A stretch of DNA of 64,000 bases, taken from positions 6,389,541 to 6,453,540 of the forward strand of contig NZ_CP011319.1 of assembly GCF_001865675.1 (NCBI RefSeq). The letters are read 5' to 3'. Origin of the DNA: Janthinobacterium sp. 1_2014MBL_MicDiv (GTDB taxonomy: Bacteria > Pseudomonadota > Gammaproteobacteria > Burkholderiales > Burkholderiaceae_D). The notes below the pieces were generated by a model. It did not search any database. It saw only the letters and a list, made by a program, of their open reading frames with translations, and was not told where the DNA came from. This document shows, piece by piece, positions 18,078 to 26,299 of this stretch. Within the stretch, counting starts at the first letter, position 1, and each line of letters starts with the position of its first letter. The position numbers and the translations under genes are program-made.

Positions 18078-18196
18078 GACGTCCGACAAAATCGTCGCGA
18101 GCGGCAGTGAGTTGTGGCTGAGATACGCAACCGTACTCGAGTACGGTGAGCATCGCCGGCCGCAAAGCGCGCCGCGCAGCAGATTTTGCCGACGTC
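18078..18196 (-). repeat. Palindromic 3'-UTR element, copy 1
   Basis: This 119-bp element has terminal arms GACGTC(C)GACAAAAT and ATTTTGCCGACGTC, and a central perfect palindrome ACCGTACTCGAGTACGGT. It contains the conserved strings GCGAGCGGCAGTGA and CGCAAAGCGCGCCGCGCAG. It abuts the porin stop codon with one base between. Copies 2 and 3 are at 26717-26833 and 48890-49010. Strand is given as that of the gene whose 3' end it follows. Confidence 0.85.
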
Positions 18197-18197
18197 C

Positions 18198-19190
18198 TTA
18201 GAACGTGTGGCGCATGCCCAAGTTGAAACCGCTGTTGCCGGTGCCATTGTCGGTGGCATTGCCGACGACAAAGGTGGCGCCGTTCTTGTTGCTGATGTGG
18301 CCATAACCGGTGTACAGGTCGCTGCGCTTGGACAGGGCGTAGTAGGCGCCGATGGCCCACTGCTGGGCGTCACGGTTCAGGTTGCTCTTGTCGTTGTGAC
18401 GGATATACGACGCGACCAGCTTGGTGGCGCCGAACGGGGCACTGAAGCCGACCAGGATGTCGTTGCTCTTGCTGTCGTCGAGGGCGCGGTTGTCCGCGTA
18501 GCCGAAGTTGCCTTGCAGGACGCCGAAGTCATAGCGCGCGGCCAGCAGGGTGTTGCGCGTTTGCTGTGTCGCCAGCGCATTTTCCTTGCGGTGATGCGTG
18601 AGCGTCACGTTCAGCGGGCCATCGATGTAGTGCACGGCGCCGCCCATGCTGCGGTTTTTCGCATTGTCGCCCGCCACTTCGCCGAAACCGTAGGCCAGGT
18701 CGGCCGACAGGTGGCTCCAGCTTGGCGTGGTGTATTGCATCATGTTGTCGACGCGGATATTCGTTGCCATCAGGTTCGATGCCGTGCCGGCCAGGCCGAT
18801 GACGAAGGGGTCGGCCACGTCGCGCAGGGCCAGGTAGTACGGCGAGTACTGGCGGCCCAGGGTGACGGCGCCGGCGCTGCCGGACAGGCCGACATACGCC
18901 TGGCGGCCGAACAGCAAGCCGCCCTGGCCCGAGGTGCCGGTATCGATATTGAAACCGCTTTCCAGCACGAAATTGGCGTACATGCCGCCGCCCAGGTCTT
19001 CCTTGCCCTTGAAGCCGATGCGCGAGCCGGAGGCGACGCCGGAAGCGACGCGGTTCAGGCGGTCGCCGGCCGCGTCCTTGTCGAACACCAGGCCGGCATC
19101 GGCCACGCCATAGATGGTCACGCTCGATTGGGCCAGCGCGCCGCCGGAAGCTGCACCAAGGGCCAGCAGGGTAAACAGGACTTTTTTCAT
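18198..19190 (-). CDS. Gram-negative porin, OmpC-like (betaproteobacterial type)
   Basis: This 330-residue protein starts at ATG 19190 (MKKVLFTLLALGAASGGALA, signal peptide). The mature start QSSVTIYGVADAGL is the hallmark of betaproteobacterial trimeric porins. Family landmarks include SGSRIGFKGKEDLGGGMYANFVLE, LFGRQAYVGLSGSAGAVTLGRQYSP and the terminal GFNLGMRHTF with final Phe. It forms outer-membrane diffusion pores. It lies between dctA and dctB on the same strand, so a role in dicarboxylate entry is possible. A repeat element and a terminator follow. Confidence 0.94.
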   Translation of the reverse strand: MKKVLFTLLALGAASGGALAQSSVTIYGVADAGLVFDKDAAGDRLNRVASGVASGSRIGFKGKEDLGGGMYANFVLESGFNIDTGTSGQGGLLFGRQAYVGLSGSAGAVTLGRQYSPYYLALRDVADPFVIGLAGTASNLMATNIRVDNMMQYTTPSWSHLSADLAYGFGEVAGDNAKNRSMGGAVHYIDGPLNVTLTHHRKENALATQQTRNTLLAARYDFGVLQGNFGYADNRALDDSKSNDILVGFSAPFGATKLVASYIRHNDKSNLNRDAQQWAIGAYYALSKRSDLYTGYGHISNKNGATFVVGNATDNGTGNSGFNLGMRHTF

Positions 19191-19260
19191 GAGAATCTCT
19201 CTAGTAAGGGGGATAACTACTGATCGCACTACCTGACTGCTTGTTACTCAACATTGAAAA

Positions 19261-19290
19261 CAAATAAATGGCCCGCTTGTGGCGGGCCAT
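19261..19290 (-). terminator. Terminator after dctA
   Basis: The stem ATGGCCCGC/GCGGGCCAT (19268-19290) is followed on the minus strand by TTATTTG. The T-run is weak, but the position 8 bp after the dctA stop fits. Confidence 0.65.
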
Positions 19291-19297
19291 GGCGCTA

Positions 19298-20611
19298 TCA
19301 GGCCTTGCTAGCGTGGTCCGCTTCGCCCCAATGGCTTTCCGTATTCTGGTTGGCCGCGTTGGCGGCCGCCGCTTCTTCTTCCGTGGCCAGGCCACCTTCC
19401 CACTTGGCAACGACGGCCGTGGCGACGGCATTGCCGACCGCGTTGGTGGCCGAACGGCCCATGTCGAGGAACTGGTCGACGCCCATCAGCAGCAGCAGGC
19501 CCGCTTCCGGAATATTGAACTGGTTCAGGGTAGCGGCAATCACCACCAGCGAGGCGCGCGGCACGCCGGCCATGCCCTTCGAGGTCAGCATCAGCAGCAG
19601 CAGCATGGTGATCTGCGTGCCGATCGACAGGTCGATGCCGTAGGCCTGGGCGATGAACAGCACGGCGAAGGTGCAGTACATCATCGAGCCATCGAGGTTG
19701 AAGGAGTAGCCCATCGGCAGCACGAAGCTGGAAATCTTGCGGTCCACGCCGAACTGGTCGAGCGCCGTCAGCAGTTTTGGATAGGCCGCTTCCGAGCTGG
19801 CCGTCGAGAATGCCAGCAGGAACGGTTCGCGGATCAGGCCGACCAGCTTGAAGACGCGCGGGCCGATGACGAGGAAGCCGGCGGCGATCAGCAGTGCCCA
19901 CAGGCACATCAGGCCCAGGTAGAAACCGCCCATGAATTTGGCGAACGTGACCAGCACGCCCAGGCCATGGGTGGTGATGACGGACGCCATGGCGGCAAAC
20001 ACGGCCAGCGGGGCCAGGTTCATGATGGTGCCGGTGATGCGCAGCATGACTTGCGCCAGCTGGTCGACGACGGCCGTCAGGGTCTTGCCCGACTCGCCCA
20101 GGCCGGCCAGTGCGCCGCCAAAGAAGATGGAAAACACCAGCACTTGCAGGATTTCATTGTTGGCCATGGCCTCGATCGGCGATTTCGGCACCAGATGCGT
20201 GAAGAAATCCTTCAAGGTAAAGGCGGCCGTCTTCAAGTTGGTCGAGGCGTGGATATCCGGCAATGGCAAGCCCAGGTTGGTGCCGAGCTGCATCAGGTTC
20301 GACAGCACCATGCCCAGCGCCAGCGACACGAGCGAGGCGACGACGAACCAGCACATGGCTTTCAGGCCGATACGGCCCGCCGTCTTGCCGTCGCCCATGT
20401 GGGCGATGCCGACCGTCAGCGTGGAGAACACCAGCAGCGCGATGATCATCTTGATCAGGCGCAGGAAGACGTCGGTGACGATGGAGATATTGCCAGCGAT
20501 CTGGGCGCTGACTTTGGCATCAGGGAAGGCGGTGTTGCATCCATAGCCGACGGCGATGCCGAGGATCATGGCAATCAGGATGTACAGGGTTAATGGCCGT
20601 TTCTTTTTCAT
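19298..20611 (-). CDS. dctA: C4-dicarboxylate:cation symporter DctA
   Basis: This 437-residue DAACS-family transporter has the conserved reentrant-loop and substrate-site blocks: AFSTASSEAAYPKLL (the serine-rich hairpin), GYSFNLDGSMMY (TM7 NLDG), MLTSKGMAGVPRASLVV and MGRSATNAVGNAVAT. It imports succinate, fumarate and malate with protons or sodium. The start has GGAGGAG. A sigma-54 promoter at 20740-20755 and dctB/dctD downstream support the dicarboxylate assignment over GltP. Confidence 0.92.
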   Translation of the reverse strand: MKKKRPLTLYILIAMILGIAVGYGCNTAFPDAKVSAQIAGNISIVTDVFLRLIKMIIALLVFSTLTVGIAHMGDGKTAGRIGLKAMCWFVVASLVSLALGMVLSNLMQLGTNLGLPLPDIHASTNLKTAAFTLKDFFTHLVPKSPIEAMANNEILQVLVFSIFFGGALAGLGESGKTLTAVVDQLAQVMLRITGTIMNLAPLAVFAAMASVITTHGLGVLVTFAKFMGGFYLGLMCLWALLIAAGFLVIGPRVFKLVGLIREPFLLAFSTASSEAAYPKLLTALDQFGVDRKISSFVLPMGYSFNLDGSMMYCTFAVLFIAQAYGIDLSIGTQITMLLLLMLTSKGMAGVPRASLVVIAATLNQFNIPEAGLLLLMGVDQFLDMGRSATNAVGNAVATAVVAKWEGGLATEEEAAAANAANQNTESHWGEADHASKA

Positions 20612-20739
20612 TTTGACTCCTCCAAATGAAGCGCCGCTGTGAGCGGATTATTGATAGCGAGCAACTCAAGCTTGGAGTCAATATTTCTCAAAAACAAGCC
20701 CTTGCATGCTGGCGATTATTTGCAGCAAAACCTGTACAT

Positions 20740-20755
20740 AGCAAAGGATATGCCT
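20740..20755 (-). promoter_or_regulatory. Sigma-54 promoter of dctA
   Basis: The minus strand reads AGGCATATCCTTTGCT, which matches TGGCAC-N5-TTGCW with GG and GC exactly 10 bp apart. It lies 129 bp before the dctA start codon. DctD as activator fits with the neighbouring dctBD genes. Confidence 0.8.
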
Positions 20756-20830
20756 GAAATGCTTTTTCGACAGAACCTTTCATAAGTTATTGATTTATAG
20801 AACTTATTTAAATTCAAGAATGTTGCTATA

Positions 20831-20847
20831 TTGCCGCACTGCGCGAA
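20831..20847. promoter_or_regulatory. Possible DctD upstream activator site
   Basis: TTGCCGCACTGCGCGAA is an imperfect palindrome (6 of 8 arm positions) about 110 bp upstream of the predicted dctA transcription start. It is at the usual enhancer distance for NtrC-type activators. A second site was not identified. Confidence 0.4.
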
Positions 20848-20940
20848 ATATTGGACGGGGGAGGCGATCGCTGTATGACTTTTCATACGCTAGTCGTGGC
20901 AGGGCGCCGTTGCGCGAAAAAGACAAGATTATCAGGACAA

Positions 20941-20966
20941 TAAAAAAGCCCCTCCGAAGAGGGGCT
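20941..20966 (-). terminator. Terminator of the TonB receptor gene
   Basis: The perfect stem AGCCCCTC/GAGGGGCT with CGAA loop (20947-20966) is followed by T6 on the minus strand. Confidence 0.85.
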
Positions 20967-21045
20967 GCTGTCGCGCGCAATACCTGTTCTGTCGACTCAG
21001 GTAAGCTGCAATATCTTGCTGCGATTTCCGACTTCTATACGCGGC

Positions 21046-21090
21046 GCTCTGCGATGTTGCCCGCTGCTGGCAGCGGGCCCCTCGCAGAGC
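21046..21090 (-). repeat. Large two-part hairpin in the receptor 3' UTR
   Basis: GCTCTGCGA pairs with TCGCAGAGC and, after a short internal loop, GCCCGCTGC pairs with GCAGCGGGC. The 45-nt structure begins 31 bp after the receptor stop and precedes the T-run terminator. It has no T-run of its own. Confidence 0.7.
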
Positions 21091-21120
21091 CTCCGCTTGT
21101 CATGATTTCACGAACATTAC

Positions 21121-23466
21121 TCAGAACTTGATATTCGCCGTCAGGCTGAACGAACGCGGCTGGCTTGGCGTGTAGCGGAAGCCGGACTTGTTGATGGCCG
21201 CCACATAGGTTTTGTCGGCCAGGTTGTAGGCGTTCAGCTGCAGGTCGAGGTTCTTGTTGACCGGATACGTCGCCATGGCGTCGAAGACCCAGTAGGAATC
21301 GACGCGTGCCGGTGTGCCGACGGCGCCATCGGTGCCGCGCAGCATTTCACCGACGTAACGGGCACCGCCGCCGATCTTCAGGCCGAACGGCAGGGTGTAC
21401 GAAGTCCAGCTGGTGAACGCCTGCTTGGGCGTGTAGCTGAGGTTGTTGATGCCGCTGGCCGTGACGACCTTGCCCGACTCGACCTTGGTATTCATGCGCG
21501 TATAGCCTGCGCTGACCAGCCAGTTATGCATGATTTCGCCCACCACGCCCAGTTCCAGCCCTTCCACGCGTTTTTTACCGGTCTGGTAATAAATGGTGGG
21601 GATGACGGGATCCTGTTCCACTTCATTCTTGACGGTGGTCTGGTAGACGGCGGCCGAGAACGACAGTTTTTGCTTCAGGAAGTCCCACTTGGTGCCGATT
21701 TCCTTGGTGAGCGTTTCCTGCGGATCGTAGCTCGGGTTTTGCGCGCTGCTGGCGCCTGTGCTCAGGGCGAAGTTGACGCCCGGTGGCGCTTTCGACGTGG
21801 CCAGCAAGGCATACACGCTGCTGTCCGGCGTCGGTTTGTACATGGCCGAGATCTTGCCGTTGGCCAAGGTGTCGCTCAGGGTCAGGTGGGTGGGGATGGG
21901 CGTGCCCACTGGCAGCTTTTGCACCTGGCCCTGGGCCACGGCCGTTTGCAGCGTGACGGCGTCATACGTGGTGTTGAAATGGTCGAACCGCACGCCGCCG
22001 TTGAACAGCCACTTGTCGCCGAACTTGATGGTGTCGAACACATACAGGCTTTGCGTGTTGACTTCGCCTTCCGTGAAGGCGCCGCTGCGCACGGGGTTGT
22101 AGCCGGTGACGGGGTCGCGCGGGTTCGGATGGTACAGGTTCGCTGCCGGCAAGGTGCCCAGGGTGGCTGGCACATAGCTGTAGTTGGTCTGCTTTTCGCT
22201 GGTGAACTCGGCGCCGGCCACCAGGGAGTGCTTGAGCACGCCCGTGTCGAATTGCGCGCTGACCACGGTCTGGTTGGTCAAGATCGTGTTTTCCTGGTCC
22301 TTCACGGTGCGCAGCGAGCGCGCCAGGGTCCAGGTCGCAGGGTTGTCTTTTACCGCCCCGTTCGTTTCCGTATTCAGGTTGGCGGTATTGGCCATGAAGG
22401 CCGTCAGCAGGTAGTCCTGCTTGGTCTTGCCGTAGCGCGTGGTGTTCTGGAGCTGCACGGTCGGCGAGAAATCATGGTCGATGCGCAAGGTGCCCATGTC
22501 GGCCTTGACCTTGTCGTAGTCCGAGGTGGAGCCGTAGAAATTCTTTGGATCGACCCTGGCGGCGCTGTTCAGGTAGGTACGGATGACCGGCTTCTCCTTC
22601 GTGGCGACGTCCGGCGTCGAATAGCCGGGCAAGCCGATGGTCGGCACGCCGCCGTCGGGCACGTTGTCCTGGTCGACGTGCAAATAGCTGGCCGTGATGC
22701 GCGTCGGCTTGCCGATGCCGAAGGTGACGGTGGGGGCGAAGGCCCAGCGCTTGTTCGTGACTTCATCGCGCGCCGGGTTGCCGCTGTCCTGCGTCATCAG
22801 GTTCAGGCGCAATGCCGTGCCCGAATCGCTGTCGAGGACGCGGTTCCAGTCGGCCGTGGCGCGTTTCTGCTTGCCGCTGCCGGCCGTCAGCAGGGAATTG
22901 AATTTGTTTTCCATGGTGGCCGTCTTGCTGACCAGGTTGATCGAGCCTGTCGGCGAACCGCGGCCGCTGTCCGTGCCCGCCGGGCCCTTCAGCACGTCGA
23001 TCTGTTCGATGTTGAAGACGTCGCGCGAGATCGAGCCGACGTCGCGCACGCCATCGACATAGATGCTGCCCGACGAATCGAAGCCGCGCATGTAGACGGC
23101 GTCGCCCGTGTTCGTGTTGCCGTTTTCACCAAGGAAAAAAGTACCGACGCCCGGCGTGTTGCGCAGCGCTTCCGTCAGGGTCAGCGCGCCTTGCTGTTCG
23201 ATCAATTCCTTCTTGATCACGACGATGGTTTGCGGCGTGTTGACCAGTTCTTCCGTGTATTTCGGCGACGAGGCTTTTTCGGCCTTGAAATCATTTTCCT
23301 TGGAACCCACGACCTTGACTTCGTTCAGGGTTTGCTGCGATGCCGGGACGCTCTGGCCGGCCGGGTCGGCAGCCTGGGCGGCAACGGGCAGCAGCATCAC
23401 GGCCAGGGCGGCGCCGATATGCTGGTTGAAACGGGATTGGACGTGTTTGCGGCTCTTGATTGCCAT
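21121..23466 (-). CDS. TonB-dependent catecholate siderophore receptor (Fiu-like)
   Basis: This 781-residue outer-membrane receptor has a signal peptide ending AAQAAD and a short TonB-box region (TLNEVKVVGS). The plug domain contains QTIVVIKKELIEQQGALTLTEALRNTPGV, YMRGFDSSGSIYVDGVRD and VLKGPAGTDSGRGSPTG. A 22-strand barrel ends in Phe (SLTANIKF). The plug sequence resembles the Fiu/CatE group that takes up ferric catecholates. A Fur box lies 130 bp upstream, as expected for iron control. It is monocistronic, with a terminator downstream. Confidence 0.93.
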   Translation of the reverse strand: MAIKSRKHVQSRFNQHIGAALAVMLLPVAAQAADPAGQSVPASQQTLNEVKVVGSKENDFKAEKASSPKYTEELVNTPQTIVVIKKELIEQQGALTLTEALRNTPGVGTFFLGENGNTNTGDAVYMRGFDSSGSIYVDGVRDVGSISRDVFNIEQIDVLKGPAGTDSGRGSPTGSINLVSKTATMENKFNSLLTAGSGKQKRATADWNRVLDSDSGTALRLNLMTQDSGNPARDEVTNKRWAFAPTVTFGIGKPTRITASYLHVDQDNVPDGGVPTIGLPGYSTPDVATKEKPVIRTYLNSAARVDPKNFYGSTSDYDKVKADMGTLRIDHDFSPTVQLQNTTRYGKTKQDYLLTAFMANTANLNTETNGAVKDNPATWTLARSLRTVKDQENTILTNQTVVSAQFDTGVLKHSLVAGAEFTSEKQTNYSYVPATLGTLPAANLYHPNPRDPVTGYNPVRSGAFTEGEVNTQSLYVFDTIKFGDKWLFNGGVRFDHFNTTYDAVTLQTAVAQGQVQKLPVGTPIPTHLTLSDTLANGKISAMYKPTPDSSVYALLATSKAPPGVNFALSTGASSAQNPSYDPQETLTKEIGTKWDFLKQKLSFSAAVYQTTVKNEVEQDPVIPTIYYQTGKKRVEGLELGVVGEIMHNWLVSAGYTRMNTKVESGKVVTASGINNLSYTPKQAFTSWTSYTLPFGLKIGGGARYVGEMLRGTDGAVGTPARVDSYWVFDAMATYPVNKNLDLQLNAYNLADKTYVAAINKSGFRYTPSQPRSFSLTANIKF

Positions 23467-23594
23467 CTTGCTCTCTCGATAAGGTCAGGGTAGTGGTTCC
23501 TGGCTGGCGCTGCGCACAGTGCTATTGCACGCGGGCAAGTGGCTGGCTGGGGAAACGGGTTGTGTGACATTGTAATAATTGGGCGCTATTTCGT

Positions 23595-23613
23595 AAATGA
23601 GAATCGTTATCAG
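23595..23613. promoter_or_regulatory. Fur box upstream of the siderophore receptor
   Basis: TAAATGAGAATCGTTATCA fits the Fur consensus GATAATGATAATCATTATC well. It is part of a larger 31-bp inverted repeat at 23593-23623 (GTAAATGAGA...TCTCGTTTAC), so overlapping Fur dimers are likely. nudC on the other side could also be affected. Confidence 0.8.
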
Positions 23614-23726
23614 TCTCGTTTACGCAACGAATTGAATGTGCCAGGAAAAAAACACTGTGATGCCGCATGAATGCTTGCTTTGCTGCCCAGCCGCTGCTAT
23701 GCGCGCAGGCGTCCGGGAGCGGGAGT

Positions 23727-24599
23727 ATGATGAGCAACCTTTACAAATTTCCGCCAAGCATGCTCCATACTCCCGACGCTTTTGTCCCCCTGATCGATGT
23801 GCCCGAACCGGCGCCCGCCGCCGCCGAGACGCTGACGTTTGTCTTTCATCGCGGGCGCGTGCTGCTGCGCACGCCGGAACTGGCCTTGCCGACGCAGGCC
23901 GAGGTGGCCGCGCTCGATATCGACCTGAGCCAGGCCCAGCCTGTGGGCGTGTGGCAGGGCCGTTATTGCCAGACCGTCTGGCGCGACGACGATGCCTTGC
24001 CCCTCGATGGCGGCGTGGCCTGGCATGGCTTGCGCTCGCTGTTCAATGCCGTCGACGATGGTTTCCTGGGCCTGGCCAGCCGCGCCGCGCAACTGGCCGA
24101 ATGGGCACGCACGCACCGTTATTGCGGCGTCTGCGCCACGCCCATGCAGCGCGCGCGCGGCGAGCGCTGCTTCCAATGCGCCGCCTGCGGCATGCTCGCG
24201 TATCCGCGCATTTCGCCGGCCATGATGGTGCTGATCCGCAAGGGCGAGCAGGTGCTGCTGGCCATGCACAGGCATTCGCCATCGCAGCGTTTCAGCCCGC
24301 TGGCCGGTTTCCTGGAAGCGGGCGAATCGATCGAGGAAGCCGTGCACCGCGAAGTGATGGAAGAGGTGGGGCTGCGCGTGCATAACTTGCAGTATTTCAT
24401 GAGCCAATCGTGGCCATTTCCCCATTCGCTGATGATCGCGTTTACGGCCGATTACCTCGATGGCGACATCCGCCTGGACGAGGACGAGATCGCCGAGGCG
24501 CGCTGGTTCGGTCCCGGCGATGCGTGGCCGGAAGCGACGTCCAGCGTATCGATATCCGCGTTGCTGGTGCGGGCCCACCGGCCGCCGGCGCCAGAGTAA
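23727..24599 (+). CDS. nudC: NADH pyrophosphatase / NAD-cap decapping Nudix hydrolase
   Basis: This 290-residue protein has a central zinc ribbon (CGVC...CFQCAACG, about residues 133-154) and a Nudix box (GFLEAGE...REVMEEVG, about 194-216). The NudC signature SQSWPFPHSLM follows at about 226; E. coli has SQPWPFP. It cleaves NAD(H) to NMN(H) plus AMP and removes NAD caps from RNA. ATG 23727 is chosen because GGGAG lies 7 bp upstream; ATG 23730 is an alternative. Confidence 0.93.
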   Translation: MMSNLYKFPPSMLHTPDAFVPLIDVPEPAPAAAETLTFVFHRGRVLLRTPELALPTQAEVAALDIDLSQAQPVGVWQGRYCQTVWRDDDALPLDGGVAWHGLRSLFNAVDDGFLGLASRAAQLAEWARTHRYCGVCATPMQRARGERCFQCAACGMLAYPRISPAMMVLIRKGEQVLLAMHRHSPSQRFSPLAGFLEAGESIEEAVHREVMEEVGLRVHNLQYFMSQSWPFPHSLMIAFTADYLDGDIRLDEDEIAEARWFGPGDAWPEATSSVSISALLVRAHRPPAPE

Positions 24600-24674
24600 A
24601 AGCAATGGCTGTCGGGGCAGCCTGTCACATTTTCTATATACTGGCGGCAATTGCAAATTTTAGGGTGTTTTAGC

Positions 24675-25238
24675 ATGTCTCAAGAATTCTCCGAAAACGA
24701 CTGGCGCCGGCTGATCAGCAGCTTTGGCGAAGACCCGCAGCGTCCTGGCTTGCTGGAAACGCCGGCGCGCGTGACCAAGGCCTGGAAGCACTGGACTTCC
24801 GGCTATGGCCAGGATCCGGTCGACTTGCTGAAGGCTTTTGAAGATGGTGCGGAACAGTACAACGAGCTGATCGTCGTGCGCGGCATCCCCGTCTACAGCC
24901 ATTGCGAACATCACCTGGCGCCGTTCTTCGGCAAGGCCACCATCGGTTACGTGCCGAACGGCAAGATCGTCGGCCTGTCGAAACTGACGCGCCTCGTCGA
25001 CTGCTTCTCCAAGCGCCTGCAAGTGCAGGAACGCATGACGATGCAGATCGCCAACGCGCTGATGGACGTGCTGGAACCGAAATCGGTGGGTGTGGTCGTA
25101 CGCTGCCGCCACCTGTGCATGGAAAGCCGCGGCATCCGCACGCCGGGCGAGGAAACCATCACCTCGGCCATGCTGGGCGAGATGCAGCCGAATCTGGCGC
25201 TGCGCACGGAATTCCTGGCGTTGGCGCGCGAAACCTGA
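24675..25238 (+). CDS. folE: GTP cyclohydrolase I
   Basis: This 187-residue enzyme makes dihydroneopterin triphosphate from GTP, the first step of folate synthesis. Zinc ligands are visible as Cys77 and His80 in SHCEHHLAPF and Cys148 in RCRHLCMESRG. Other signatures are IVGLSKLTRLVDCFSKRLQVQER and RGIRTPGEETITSAMLG. The start MSQEFS has only a weak ribosome site; an upstream in-frame start has none. A terminator follows directly. Confidence 0.97.
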   Translation: MSQEFSENDWRRLISSFGEDPQRPGLLETPARVTKAWKHWTSGYGQDPVDLLKAFEDGAEQYNELIVVRGIPVYSHCEHHLAPFFGKATIGYVPNGKIVGLSKLTRLVDCFSKRLQVQERMTMQIANALMDVLEPKSVGVVVRCRHLCMESRGIRTPGEETITSAMLGEMQPNLALRTEFLALARET

Positions 25239-25260
25239 TTTTCGCCGAAGATGCATGAGG

Positions 25261-25285
25261 AAGGCGGCGCGATGCCGCCTTTTTT
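25261..25285 (+). terminator. folE terminator
   Basis: The stem AAGGCGGC/GCCGCCTT with loop GCGAT is followed by T6 on the plus strand. It touches the stop codon of the convergent AraC gene. Confidence 0.88.
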
Positions 25286-26126
25286 ATTTCCCTTTTGATT
25301 CCCTTTCGGCCAGGTAGCGCGCCGGCGGCTTGCCCACGGCCTTGCGGAACATGGTGACAAAACCGCTGGTGTTTTCATAGCCGAGTTCCAGCGCCACCGC
25401 TTTCACGCTGTGTCCCACCGCCAGGCGCTGCAGGGCCACGATGACGTGCAGTTGCCGGCGCCAGCGGCCCACGCTCATGCCGATCTCTTCCAACGCCTGC
25501 CGGGTCATGCTGCGCTCGCTCATGCCGATGCGTTTGGCCCACTCGGCCAAGGTGCTCTTGTCGGCCGGCTGCGCCAGCAGCAGGGCGGCCAGGCGGCGCA
25601 GGCGCGCATCGCGCGGCATCGGCAGGTGCAAGTCTTCCACGGGGGCGGCCGCCAATTCATCGAGCAGGGTGGCCACCAGGCGTTCCTGCGCGCCATGCAG
25701 CGCATACAGGGTGGGAAAGCCGGCCGCCTTGGCGATCAGTTCGCGCAGCAGCGGCGAGACGGCCAGGGTGCAGCAGACGGCGGGCAAGGCGGGCGCCATG
25801 GCCGGCTCGACAAACAGGCAATAGCACTCGGCCTCGCCCACGCCCTGTGCCGCATGCATCAGGCCGCCCGGTATCCATACGGCGCACTGGGGCGGCACGA
25901 TCCATACCCCGCTGTCTACCTCGCAATGGATGACGCCGCGCGTGGCGTACAGCAGCTGTCCCTTGCGGTGCTGGTGCGGCGCCTGCTCCCATTCCTCGCG
26001 CACGCTGGCCAGGCCCACGGCCAGCAGCGGACGCAGCACGCCATCGACGTCGAAATCCATGAGGGAAGCGGTGGCGTCAAGGCCCAGCTGGGCGGAGAGC
26101 ATGCTGGGCAGGAGGGGATGGGGCAT
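25284..26126 (-). CDS. AraC-family transcriptional regulator
   Basis: This 280-residue protein has an N-terminal cupin sensor (HQHRKGQLLYATRGVIHCEV, VPPQCAVWIPGGLMHA). Two C-terminal HTH motifs follow (STLAEWAKRIGMSERSMTRQALEEIG and SVKAVALELGYENTSGFVTMFRKAVGKPPARYL). ATG 26126 is the best start although no good ribosome site is seen. It is divergent from the small gene at 26300, which is its likely target. Confidence 0.88.
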   Translation of the reverse strand: MPHPLLPSMLSAQLGLDATASLMDFDVDGVLRPLLAVGLASVREEWEQAPHQHRKGQLLYATRGVIHCEVDSGVWIVPPQCAVWIPGGLMHAAQGVGEAECYCLFVEPAMAPALPAVCCTLAVSPLLRELIAKAAGFPTLYALHGAQERLVATLLDELAAAPVEDLHLPMPRDARLRRLAALLLAQPADKSTLAEWAKRIGMSERSMTRQALEEIGMSVGRWRRQLHVIVALQRLAVGHSVKAVALELGYENTSGFVTMFRKAVGKPPARYLAERESKGK

Positions 26127-26299
26127 GGCAGGGGCTTTGGCTGGATTGAATAATATTGTGGCTATTTTATGCAATGACGTCCGACCGCGCCACCGGTATC
26201 GTGTGCTGATCCGCAGCCCCGCTTCAACGGCAACCGCCGCCGCCAGTGTTCTGATGAAGGTAAGGAGGAACGGCAACCCCCATTGAAGGAGTCATCACC

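Larger units (their letters stand above)
20612..21120. other. dctA promoter region and TonB-receptor 3' region
   Basis: This 509-bp space holds the dctA leader, a sigma-54 promoter and possible DctD operator, then a terminator and a large hairpin belonging to the TonB receptor transcript. Small ORFs here look spurious. Confidence 0.7.

Noticed and set aside
18078..18196. IS element or MITE explanation for the 120-bp repeat
   Set aside because: The terminal arms differ between copies, no target-site duplication was found, and there is no coding capacity; placement behind stop codons is too regular.
20711..20725. Second sigma-54 promoter (TGGCGATTATTTGCA) on the plus strand
   Set aside because: The GG-GC spacing is 9 instead of 10, and no plus-strand gene follows.
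24600..24674. Riboswitch before folE
   Set aside because: The space is only 75 bp and contains no recognisable conserved aptamer core.
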